A DNA stretch of 18,154 nt, from positions 1 to 18,154 of the forward strand of contig SKPY01000276.1 in the NCBI GenBank assembly GCA_007119305.1, in the 5' to 3' direction. The notes under the pieces were generated by a model. It searched no databases. It saw only the letters and a list, made by a program, of their open reading frames with translations, and was not told the DNA's origin. The position numbers were made by a program, and so were the translations under genes. This stretch comes from Nitriliruptorales bacterium. GTDB taxonomy: Bacteria; Actinomycetota; Nitriliruptoria; Euzebyales; Egibacteraceae. Within the stretch, counting starts at the first letter, position 1. The number at the start of each line of letters is the position of its first letter. Positions 1-7,517 of this stretch are shown piece after piece.

Positions 1-295
1 CCGACGAGTCCGCATACAACGCCCTGGACAGGGTCGCCACCGTCTCCTTCAACGCCGCGACGTGCCCTTCCAGCTCGCCCACCCGCGTCCGCAGCCCCAC
101 GTTCTCCCCATCCAGCCGCTGTGCCTCCGCCCGCCAACGCTGCGCTTCACCCCGCCAGCGCTGCGCCTCACCCCGCCAACGCTGCGCCTCACCCCGCCAA
201 CGCTGCGCCTCGCCACGCCAGCCCACCGCCCGGGACCCGTGCTCGCTCGCCACCACGCCCACAGCAAAGCGAACAAACTTCGCTGCGTCCAGCAC
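1..295 (-). CDS. Partial coiled-coil protein, probable IS66-type transposase N-terminus
   Basis: This minus-strand frame is open from an in-frame stop at 338-340 through the left edge, so only the N-terminal part is present. The GTG at 293-295 is the start I chose; it has no clear ribosome binding site and the true start is uncertain. The translation has about 28 ordinary residues, then four 7-residue repeats of the type EAQRWRG, then a leucine-rich stretch containing ENVGLRTRVGELEGHVAALK. An N-terminal coiled coil with this ENxxLRxRVxELE pattern is typical of IS66-family (TnpC-like) transposases. That assignment rests on pattern memory; the catalytic DDE domain lies outside the window. The adjoining toxin-gene remnant fits an insertion or deletion junction. 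Another coiled-coil protein remains possible. Confidence 0.5.
   Translation of the reverse strand, partial: MLDAAKFVRFAVGVVASEHGSRAVGWRGEAQRWRGEAQRWRGEAQRWRGEAQRWRAEAQRLDGENVGLRTRVGELEGHVAALKETVATLSRALYADSS
131..214. repeat. Four tandem copies of a 21-bp unit
   Basis: Units begin at 131, 152, 173 and 194 and differ at one or two positions from the pattern CCGCCAACGCTGCGCCTCACC with the last base variable. Twenty-one bases is seven codons, so the repeat is in phase with the minus-strand coding frame and adds heptads (EAQRWRG) to a predicted coiled coil. Confidence 0.95.
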
Positions 296-344
296 CCCGC
301 ACCGATGCCGGCATACCCAACAACTGCGACTACGGGTTCACCGA

Positions 345-634
345 ATACTTACGCGGCGGCAATCGGCATGGACCCGGCGGCCGACGTCGGACCGATCCCC
401 AAGGCACTTCTTCGGTCCAGCTTCGAGACCGGCGGCGGACGCTTGCAGGTGAAGATCGAGATCGACACCTACGAGACGGCGCCGGCACGGCCGCACGGCC
501 TTCCGTGGGAGGTCGTGTCGCCGTGGTGGTCGGGTCGCGCACAGGTGCTGTCCTTCGACCCGGCCGAGCTGGTCGCGACCAAGCTGCGGGCGCTCTACCA
601 GCGGCGAAAGGGGCGGGACCTCTTCGATCTGTGA
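345..634 (+). pseudogene. Truncated AbiEii/AbiGii-family nucleotidyltransferase toxin remnant
   Basis: The last 90 or so codons of this frame resemble the middle of AbiEii-family proteins, the toxin component of type IV toxin-antitoxin (abortive infection) systems. Recognisable parts are KIEIDTYETAPARP, then VSPWWSGRAQVLSF, then the block ELVATKLRALYQRRKGRDLFDL, which is characteristic of the family. The family is normally about 250-300 residues. Here the N-terminal nucleotidyltransferase signature is missing, and a TGA follows directly after the DLFDL motif where family members continue with a helical C-terminus. No AbiEi-like antitoxin gene is visible. The left boundary is approximate: upstream codons in the same frame show no family similarity and adjoin the probable transposase fragment. 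The remnant is almost certainly inactive. Confidence 0.7.
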
Positions 635-893
635 TCCGGCTGACGGCTGCGACGACCACCGTGCTTGGGCACGCCGGGGTGGGCGTCGCGCGTGAGGGGC
701 GATCAGCGCGCACAGCGCATCGAGCGATCGTCCTTGCGGACCTCTTCGGACTCGGCGGCGCTCGGATACGGCGACACGACGGGCCATCGACAAAACCGTC
801 CCCGTGCCTGTCCACAGCCCGACGGTGCGGGCCGCCCGGATTGTCGCAGTGCTGAGCTACGGTCGCCATGGTGTGGATGATCCAGGGGGTGGA

Positions 894-1631
894 ATGCTCA
901 CGACGGTGGAGGCGCTGATCGCAACGGCGATCGGCGTCGTACCTGGTGCGGTCTACGTTGCGGCGTACGACGGTCAGGTCGGGCAGGGTCGTTCGGTGTT
1001 GCCCGATCGTGTCGTTCGGTACGTGACGGTGTCGGCGGCGTTCCATGCCGCCATGGCGCCGGTGTCGGTCATGCTGTGGAGCCGCGTGGGGCCAGTGGTC
1101 GCCGAGCCTGAACCGGGGTCTGCGTGGTTGCTGTGGCTGCCGGCGCTGGTCTATGTCGCGATCCCTGGCCTGATCGGTGGCTGGCACGGGCGGGCGACGC
1201 GCCGCTCGGGACGAACCTTCGTCGGTCGCCTCGCGGCGGGGCCCCGTCGGTGGACTCGGCTGCGGGCATGGCTCGGCTCTTTCGAGGTCGCTGCTGGGGC
1301 GGCGAGTTCGTGGGATCACGTGTTCGGGGGCGGCGACTACACAGGACTGGTGCGTGTGCGACTGCGCAGCGGAACGTGGGTTGGCGGGTACTGGGGCGAG
1401 CACGAGCGCAGGCCGATACGTAGCCACGCCACGGCGTTTCCCGACCAGGGCGAGCTGTTCCTCGCGCAAGCGGTGGGATTAGACGACGCCGGACAGTTCG
1501 CGTCCAGTCCGGACGGCACCGTCGAGCTTGCCGACGAAGGCGTCCTGATACGCTGGGCCGACGTCGAAGTGCTGTCGTTCGAGTACGTCGACCCTCCAGA
1601 CAACGACGAGGGCGAAGGGGAAGGTGCCTGA
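894..1631 (+). CDS. DUF6338 family membrane protein
   Basis: This 245-residue protein begins with a membrane-embedded part (hydrophobic segments near residues 5-25, 40-62 and 75-97) and ends in a soluble domain from about residue 120. The C-terminal pattern, WDHVF then VRVRLRSGTWVGGYWG, a run of acidic and polar residues, FLAQAV, and a final VLIRWADVEVLSFEYV, matches my recollection of actinobacterial DUF6338 proteins, whose function is unknown. The ATG at 894 was chosen because AGGGGGTGG lies just upstream; an in-frame start 90 bases earlier lacks such a site and would add a non-hydrophobic extension. The stop overlaps the start of the next small gene (TGATG), which suggests translational coupling. 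Accessory membrane protein of unknown role; the family call is fairly secure. Confidence 0.72.
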   Translation: MLTTVEALIATAIGVVPGAVYVAAYDGQVGQGRSVLPDRVVRYVTVSAAFHAAMAPVSVMLWSRVGPVVAEPEPGSAWLLWLPALVYVAIPGLIGGWHGRATRRSGRTFVGRLAAGPRRWTRLRAWLGSFEVAAGAASSWDHVFGGGDYTGLVRVRLRSGTWVGGYWGEHERRPIRSHATAFPDQGELFLAQAVGLDDAGQFASSPDGTVELADEGVLIRWADVEVLSFEYVDPPDNDEGEGEGA

Positions 1632-1774
1632 TGGCGAAGCCCAAGGCCTCCACGAAGCGGTCAGGACACCTCGCCCCCGCAAAGAAGCCGCCAAAGCGAC
1701 TCGTGTCCCAGCACGCGCGGTCTGAGGGAAAGCCGCCACAGGCGGGCAAGGGCTCGGGACAGAAGCGCGGGTAG
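1631..1774 (+). CDS. 47-residue basic protein coupled to DUF6338 gene
   Basis: The ATG shares one base with the DUF6338 stop codon (TGATG), a classic reinitiation arrangement. The product begins MAKPKASTKRSGHLAPAKKP and ends GSGQKRG. It is rich in Lys, Arg, Ser, Gly and Pro, strongly basic, and has no hydrophobic segment, so it is probably unstructured. I recognise no domain. The exact abutment and the open, compositionally coherent frame support a real gene. Possible roles such as binding RNA, DNA or an acidic partner are speculation. Confidence 0.55.
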   Translation: MAKPKASTKRSGHLAPAKKPPKRLVSQHARSEGKPPQAGKGSGQKRG

Positions 1775-1931
1775 CCGACTTCGTGCTCGACGCTGCCGCG
1801 GCGCGCGCCGAGAAGCTCCTCACGGATCGCGGAGCGACGTGGTGAGCCGCCAGCGGCCTGTCAGCCGCTCAGGCTCTCGGTGTGGGCTTGGGATGCGCCC
1901 CAGGTGCCGACGTGCGCGTGCCCCGGTCCGC

Positions 1932-2021
1932 CTACCCGCCGAAGACCGCGACGAGCAGCAGCGTCACGAGGGCGCCGACGACGACACCCACCCAGAACGG
2001 GATTCCGATGATCGTGCTCAT
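1932..2021 (-). CDS. 29-residue single-pass membrane peptide
   Basis: The ATG at 2019-2021 follows a strong ribosome binding site (GAGGAGAGG) by a few bases. The product starts MSTIIGIPFWVGVVVG and ends VAVFGG before a TAG stop. Almost the entire chain is one hydrophobic helix, with the small residues Gly and Ala spaced along it. The gene lies 112 bases downstream of the ECF sigma factor gene on the same strand, with a hairpin between, so co-transcription is possible but not clear. No family recognised. The good ribosome site and clean membrane-helix pattern make chance unlikely. Confidence 0.6.
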   Translation of the reverse strand: MSTIIGIPFWVGVVVGALVTLLLVAVFGG

Positions 2022-2107
2022 GGGGCCTCTCCTCGCATTCGACTGGGGCCACGGTGCCCGTTCCGGCACAGCCCGACACATGCCGTCCCGCACAGCCCGA
2101 CCGCTGC

Positions 2108-2128
2108 CGGCGGCCAGCGCAGCCGCCG
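2108..2128 (-). terminator. Hairpin after the sigma factor gene
   Basis: A perfect 7-bp stem, CGGCGGC paired with GCCGCCG around a 7-base loop, lies five bases past the sigma factor stop codon in the direction of transcription. There is no T-run, as is common in high-GC actinobacteria, so intrinsic termination is plausible but unproven. Confidence 0.45.
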
Positions 2129-2133
2129 CGGCG

Positions 2134-3123
<990 letters not shown>

Positions 3124-3174
3124 GTGGCCCCTCCGAGCAGGTGGCAGCCTGTGCCAGTGGCCCGACGACCGGAC

Positions 3175-3180
3175 AGCCTA
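3175..3180 (-). promoter_or_regulatory. Possible -10 element for the sigma factor gene
   Basis: TAGGCT on the minus strand fits the actinobacterial TAnnnT -10 pattern and lies about 50 bases upstream of the sigma factor start. No matching -35 element is visible at 16-18 bases, so this is weak. Confidence 0.25.
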
Positions 3181-3186
3181 GGGCAT

Positions 3187-3220
3187 CCGGCGCGCGGACG
3201 CGCCCGCCCGGTGGCGCCGG
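3187..3220 (-). terminator. GC-rich hairpin after the DLW-39 gene
   Basis: CCGGCGC (3187-3193) pairs perfectly with GCGCCGG (3214-3220), and the 20-base loop holds further GC-rich self-complementary sequence (GCGCGGACGCGC). It starts at the base after the DLW-39-like stop codon. There is no T-run. It may end the leftward gyrA/tRNA/DLW-39 transcription. Confidence 0.5.
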
Positions 3221-3334
3221 CTACAGGTCCCGGGGTTCCTCCCAGATCGCCTCGTCCAGCTCCGCGTCGCGCTGCTTCTTCAGGTAGGCGGCGATGCCGA
3301 CGGCGGCGGCGAGGGCGAGCAGGAACTTCTTCAT
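3221..3334 (-). CDS. DLW-39-like small protein
   Basis: This 37-residue protein (MKKFLLALAAAVGIAAYLKK at its start, ending AIWEEPRDL) has one N-terminal membrane helix and an acidic C-terminal tail. Length, layout and position match the DLW-39 family, tiny actinobacterial proteins encoded beside the gyrA-linked tRNA-Ile. The usual DLW motif is replaced here by an AIW sequence, so the match is by layout and neighbourhood more than by exact motif. A purine-rich AGGGAG lies about 10 bases before the ATG. Function unknown. It would be missed by gene callers with a length cut-off. Confidence 0.7.
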   Translation of the reverse strand: MKKFLLALAAAVGIAAYLKKQRDAELDEAIWEEPRDL

Positions 3335-3368
3335 GGCGGGTGACTCCCTCGGAGCAGGATCTCGAACG

Positions 3369-3442
<74 letters not shown>

Positions 3443-3454
3443 GTGCGAGGGGTC

Positions 3455-3460
3455 AGTCTA
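3455..3460 (-). promoter_or_regulatory. Possible -10 element for tRNA-Ile
   Basis: TAGACT on the minus strand lies 12 bases upstream of the tRNA 5' end and fits TAnnnT. No convincing -35 hexamer is seen 17 bases further upstream, so the tRNA could equally be processed from gyrA-operon readthrough. Confidence 0.35.
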
Positions 3461-3493
3461 GCGACGCCGCCGGGCGACCGCACCCCACCGCGC

Positions 3494-3955
3494 TCAGCTC
3501 CTGGTGGGGGTGGGCGGCCGCGCCTGCTCCTCCTCGGCCAGCGTGATCCGCAGCCCGCCGAGCAGGTCGGCGACGAGGTTGTACAGGAACGCGAGGAAGA
3601 CGTTGATGCCGCTCCACAGCACGACGTTGAGCAGCCCGACGAGGAAGATCGCGCGCGCGATGTTGCCCTCGTTGATCGTGACCTCGAGGTTCAGCTCGGC
3701 GAGGAAGTCGAGGCCCTGCTGGATCACCCCGAGCTGCTGGACGACCGACCAGAACACGAGCAGGCCCACCATGACCACGAGCAGCAGGCAGAAGTAGAAG
3801 ATGAGGCTCAGCTTCAGCACCGACCAGGGGTCCACGCGGCGGACGGTGGCCTGGCGGCGCACGATGCGCCGCGGGCTGCTCCCGCGTGGCCGGGCCCGTC
3901 CTGACCGCGGAGGCGGGCTGGGTCGTGGGCGCGGGCCCTCGCGTGTGGTCGCCAT
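3494..3955 (-). CDS. DUF3566 membrane protein
   Basis: This 153-residue protein has a basic, proline-rich N-terminal tail (about residues 1-40). It continues with RRVDPWSVLKLSLIFYFCLL, a motif diagnostic of DUF3566, then two membrane helices (about 45-68 and 100-130) separated by a short extracytoplasmic loop with an EVTINEG stretch. The family occurs almost always directly downstream of gyrA in actinobacteria, and its role is not established. The ATG lies only six bases after the gyrA stop and has no strong ribosome site, so coupled translation with gyrA is likely. Confidence 0.93.
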   Translation of the reverse strand: MATTREGPRPRPSPPPRSGRARPRGSSPRRIVRRQATVRRVDPWSVLKLSLIFYFCLLLVVMVGLLVFWSVVQQLGVIQQGLDFLAELNLEVTINEGNIARAIFLVGLLNVVLWSGINVFLAFLYNLVADLLGGLRITLAEEEQARPPTPTRS

Positions 3956-3961
3956 GGCTGG

Positions 3962-6490
3962 CTAGTCTACGCGTTCGGCTGCGGGCGCCGCCGTAGGCTC
4001 GAGCGTGGAGTTCTCCACCACGGGGGCGACGGAGGCGACCTTGGCGCCCTGCGAGGGCTTCATCACCCGGACCCCCTGGGTGGCGCGGCCGGTCGGGCGG
4101 ACATCTGCAACATCCATGCGGATGATCGTGCCCGTGTCCGTCACGATGAAGATCTCCTGCTCGTAGCCGGCCACGAGCGCCCCCACGAGGCCGCCGCGCT
4201 CCTGCGTGAGCTGCGCCGTGCGCACCCCCTTGCCGCCCCGCTTCTGCAGCGGGTAGCGCTCGAGCGGGGTGCGCTTGCCGTAGCCGGCCTCGGTGACGAC
4301 GAGCAGCTGGCCGTCGGGCACCGCCCGGGTCATCGCGAGCACCTCGTCGCCGGCGACGAGGTTCATGCCGATCACCCCCGTCGTGTCGCGTCCCATGGGC
4401 CGCACGTCGGTCTCGGCGAAGCGGATCGCATGACCCAGCCGGGAGACGAGCAGCATCTCGTTCTGGCCCGTGGTCACGGTGACCCCGATGAGCTCATCGC
4501 CGTCACGCAGGTTCACGGCGATGAGGACGCTGCGTGGCGAGTCGTACTCCACGAGGGCGGTCCGCTTGACCATGCCGTGCTTGGTGGCGAAGAACAGGTA
4601 CCGCGGCTTGCCGTCGGGGTGGGCGAAGCCCTTCAGGTCGACCACCGCGGCGATGCGCTCGTCGGGGTCGAGTGCGAGGCCCTCGACGTTGGTCACGTAC
4701 GTGCCCCGCGCCGTTCTGGACTTCTCGGGCACCTGCCAGGCTCGCACCCGGTAGACCCGGCCCTGGTTGGTGAAGAACAGCAGCCAGTGGTGGGTGGTCG
4801 TGACGAACAGGTCCCGGACGATGTCGTCTTCCTTCAGGGCCGTGCCCGACACGCCCCGGCCGCCGCGCTTCTGGGTGCGGTACTCGCTCGTCTTGACGCG
4901 CTTCACGTAGCCCGCGCGCGTGAGGGTGACGACGATGTCCTCCTCCGCGATGAGGTCCTCCATGTCGAGCTCGGTCTCGTCGGGCACGAGCTGGGTGCGG
5001 CGCTCGTCGCCGAAGCGGTCCCGCAGCTCGGTGAGCTCGGTCGTGATGATCTGGCGGACCCGTTCCGGACGGGCGAGGATGTCGCGCAGGTCCGCGATGC
5101 GGTCGGTCAGCTCGGCGTACTCGTCGAGGATGCGCTGCCGCTCGAGCGCAGCCAGGCGCCGCAGCTGCATGTCGAGGATCGCCCGCGCCTGGACCTCGGT
5201 CAGCTCGAAGCGCGTCTGCAGCTCGACGAGCGCGGCGTCGGCCGAGTCCGCGCCGCGGATCAGGTCGATCACCGCGTCGAGGTTGTCGAGCGCGACGATC
5301 AGCCCCTCGAGGACGTGGGCCCGCTCCTCGGCCTTGCGCAGCCGGTACCGGGTGCGCCGGGTGATGATGTCGACCTGGTGGCCGATGTACGCGCGGATCG
5401 TCTCGTCGAGGCTGAGGGTGCGCGGCACACCGTCGACGAGCGAGAGGTTGATCACCCCGAAGGTGTCTTGGAGCTGGGTCATCTTGAACAGCTGGTTCAG
5501 CACGACCTGGGTGTTCGCGTCGCGGCGCAGCTCGATCACGAGGCGCATGCCCTGACGGTTCGACTCGTCGCGCACGTCGCGGATGCCGGTGATCCGCTTG
5601 CTGTTCACGAGCTCCGCGATCTTCACCGCGAGGTTCGCCTTGTTCACCTGGTACGGCAGCTCGGTGACGACGATGCGCAGGCTGCCGCGGTCGTCCTCTT
5701 CGATGTCGGTGACCGCGCGCATCCTGATCGACCCGCGGCCGGTCTCGTACGCCGAGCGGATCCCCTCGCGGCCGAGGACGAGCGCGCCGGTGGGGAAGTC
5801 CGGGCCCGGCACGATCGCCATGAGCTCATCGAGGCTGATGTCGGGGTTGGCGATCATCGCGATGACCGCGTCGCACATCTCCCGCAGGTTGTGGGGCGGG
5901 ACGTTCGTCGCCATGCCGACGGCGATGCCCGACGAGCCGTTGACGAGGAGGTTGGGGAAGCGGCTCGGCAGGACGAGCGGCTCCTCCTCCTGCCCGTCGT
6001 AGTTGTCGACGAAGTCGACGGTGGCTTCCTCGATGTCGCGCAGCAGCTCCATCGCGAGCGGCGACAGGCGGGCCTCGGTGTAGCGCATGGCCGCAGGCGA
6101 GTCGCCGTCGATCGACCCGAAGTTGCCGTGCCCGTCGATGAGCGGATAGCGGATCGCCCAGTCCTGCCCCATGCGCACGAGCGCGTCGTAGATCGCCGAG
6201 TCGCCGTGGGGGTGGTACTTCTTCATCACGTCGCCGACCGCGGCTGCGGACTTGCGGTACTGCGTGCCGGCGCGCATCCCGCCTTCGAACATCGAGTACA
6301 GGATCCGCCGGTGGACCGGCTTCAGGCCGTCGCGCACGTCCGGCAGCGCGCGGCCCACGATGACGCTCATCGCATAGTCGAGGTAGCTGCGCTGCAGCTC
6401 GTCCTCGATCTCGATCGCCTCGATGCGGCTGCCTGCGGGCCCCAGGCCCTCGCCGCCGGGCTCCTCGGGTGGGAAGGTCTCGTCGGTCAC
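3962..6490 (-). CDS. gyrA: DNA gyrase subunit A
   Basis: At 842 residues it is a full-length breakage-reunion subunit of gyrase, which with GyrB introduces negative supercoils. The winged-helix segment holds HPHGDSAIYDALVRM at about residues 93-107. The catalytic tyrosine is Tyr137 in AAMRYTEARL. The C-terminal beta-pinwheel carries a GyrA box, QKRGGKG at 749-755, needed for DNA wrapping; a related QKRGGRG lies in an earlier blade. In the quinolone-resistance region Ser98 and Asp102 are the usual susceptible-type residues. Start is GTG at 6488-6490 with GGAG about 10 bases upstream, 16 bases after the lipoprotein stop. It is co-directional and closely packed with that gene and with DUF3566. 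Confidence 0.98.
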   Translation of the reverse strand: MTDETFPPEEPGGEGLGPAGSRIEAIEIEDELQRSYLDYAMSVIVGRALPDVRDGLKPVHRRILYSMFEGGMRAGTQYRKSAAAVGDVMKKYHPHGDSAIYDALVRMGQDWAIRYPLIDGHGNFGSIDGDSPAAMRYTEARLSPLAMELLRDIEEATVDFVDNYDGQEEEPLVLPSRFPNLLVNGSSGIAVGMATNVPPHNLREMCDAVIAMIANPDISLDELMAIVPGPDFPTGALVLGREGIRSAYETGRGSIRMRAVTDIEEDDRGSLRIVVTELPYQVNKANLAVKIAELVNSKRITGIRDVRDESNRQGMRLVIELRRDANTQVVLNQLFKMTQLQDTFGVINLSLVDGVPRTLSLDETIRAYIGHQVDIITRRTRYRLRKAEERAHVLEGLIVALDNLDAVIDLIRGADSADAALVELQTRFELTEVQARAILDMQLRRLAALERQRILDEYAELTDRIADLRDILARPERVRQIITTELTELRDRFGDERRTQLVPDETELDMEDLIAEEDIVVTLTRAGYVKRVKTSEYRTQKRGGRGVSGTALKEDDIVRDLFVTTTHHWLLFFTNQGRVYRVRAWQVPEKSRTARGTYVTNVEGLALDPDERIAAVVDLKGFAHPDGKPRYLFFATKHGMVKRTALVEYDSPRSVLIAVNLRDGDELIGVTVTTGQNEMLLVSRLGHAIRFAETDVRPMGRDTTGVIGMNLVAGDEVLAMTRAVPDGQLLVVTEAGYGKRTPLERYPLQKRGGKGVRTAQLTQERGGLVGALVAGYEQEIFIVTDTGTIIRMDVADVRPTGRATQGVRVMKPSQGAKVASVAPVVENSTLEPTAAPAAERVD

Positions 6491-6506
6491 GATGGGTCGG
6501 CTCCGG

Positions 6507-7517
6507 TCACTTCATGATGTCGAGGATCACGCGCGTGGGGCTCGCGAGGCTGTGCAGCCAGAACGGGCGCTCCTGCGCGTCGCTCGTCTGCACCCGCACC
6601 GTGAGGCCGTCGCCCTCCTGGTGGACGGCCAGGGCCTCGAACGTGGGGCTGGACAGCTCCAGCGCCCGCCCCGAGCCCATGTCCGCGGTGTAGTCGGCGA
6701 CGCTGCCGAGCTCGAGCACGAGGTCGTCCCCCGACCAGCGCGCCCTGGTGCGCGGCACCTTGGGCGACCCGCTGGGCTCTCCGGGCTCGGCCAGCTCCAC
6801 GGTGACGCGCACGTGCGTGAGGCGGTCGCGCACCCGCACGGCACGGACCTCGACCTCGTCGGCGTCGCCGCCCGTGGTCTGGGTCTCGGGCGCGAAGCGC
6901 AGGAGGTCGACCAGGCCCTCGCCTTCAGGGCTGGGGCCGATGAGGCTCTGGTCACGCACGAGCGCTCCGGGTAGGCCCCAGCCGCCCCAGAAGTCCTCGG
7001 CGTCGAGGCCCTGGCCGTGCACGTCGACCACGACCTGCTCCACCGAGGGGAACTCCGTCAGCGTGTTCGCGATCGCGGCCAGCGCGAGCGCCTCGTTGCC
7101 AGGTGACGCGCCCACGCTCGGTGCCTCGCGGATCGCCTCGGGGGACAGCTCGACGTGCGCCGTGGTGCCGTCCAGGCGGAAGTCGCGCAGCCGCGTCGTG
7201 GTCGGCAGCGGCGCCTCGACCCCCTCCTCGCCCTCGGCCGGCCCCTGCAGGAGCAGCTCGAGCGCGTGGCGCGGCAGGTCGTGGTCCAGCTCGACCTCCC
7301 GGATGACCGGCTCGAGGTGCGCGTGCTGGCCCTCGCCCGCCCGGAAGTACAGCGTGAGGTCGACGACGTCGTCGGCCTGCAGCAGCCCTTCGGCGGTGTC
7401 GTTCGCATTGGGCGGCGTGGCGATCCGGCGCAGCTCAGCGGGCTCCGCGCCCGAGCACGCGGCGACGAGCAGCGCGAGCACCAGGACGAGAGCGGACGGG
7501 CGCGGCATCGGGCTCAC
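6507..7517 (-). CDS. Lipoprotein with GerMN and AMIN-like domains
   Basis: This 336-residue secreted protein has a signal peptide ending in a lipobox, LLVAACSG, with the modified cysteine at residue 21, so it should be anchored outside the cytoplasmic membrane. Residues about 50-190 resemble a GerMN domain: the VDLTLYFRAGEG strand, HALELLLQGP, and the NTLTEFPSVEQVVVDVHG pattern. Residues about 220-336 look like an AMIN-like beta domain ending LASPTRVILDIMK. GerMN occurs in spore germination proteins and LpqB-like lipoproteins; AMIN-like domains are associated with cell-wall targeting. A cell-envelope role is inferred. The GTG start (7515-7517) overlaps the gyrB stop as GTGA; an ATG at 7506-7508 is an alternative and preserves the signal peptide. 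Position between gyrB and gyrA is unusual. Confidence 0.85.
   Translation of the reverse strand: MSPMPRPSALVLVLALLVAACSGAEPAELRRIATPPNANDTAEGLLQADDVVDLTLYFRAGEGQHAHLEPVIREVELDHDLPRHALELLLQGPAEGEEGVEAPLPTTTRLRDFRLDGTTAHVELSPEAIREAPSVGASPGNEALALAAIANTLTEFPSVEQVVVDVHGQGLDAEDFWGGWGLPGALVRDQSLIGPSPEGEGLVDLLRFAPETQTTGGDADEVEVRAVRVRDRLTHVRVTVELAEPGEPSGSPKVPRTRARWSGDDLVLELGSVADYTADMGSGRALELSSPTFEALAVHQEGDGLTVRVQTSDAQERPFWLHSLASPTRVILDIMK

Noticed and set aside
808..816. CTGTCCACA, a one-mismatch DnaA box
   Set aside because: Isolated and 12 kb from oriC; a single near-match is expected by chance.
1771..1844. Short plus-strand frame reading VADFVLDAAAARAEKLL and then a stop
   Set aside because: It looked like the tail of a helical protein, but the frame is closed by a stop a short way upstream and no ribosome site exists.
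2066..2101. Direct repeat GCACAGCCCGAC at 2066-2077 and 2090-2101
   Set aside because: Two copies only, with no symmetry or promoter relation; most likely incidental.
4430..6517. 695-codon open frame on the plus strand across gyrA
   Set aside because: It mirrors gyrA on the opposite strand. In sequence this G+C-rich, antisense frames stay open because of third-position bias; the translation is unlike any protein I know.
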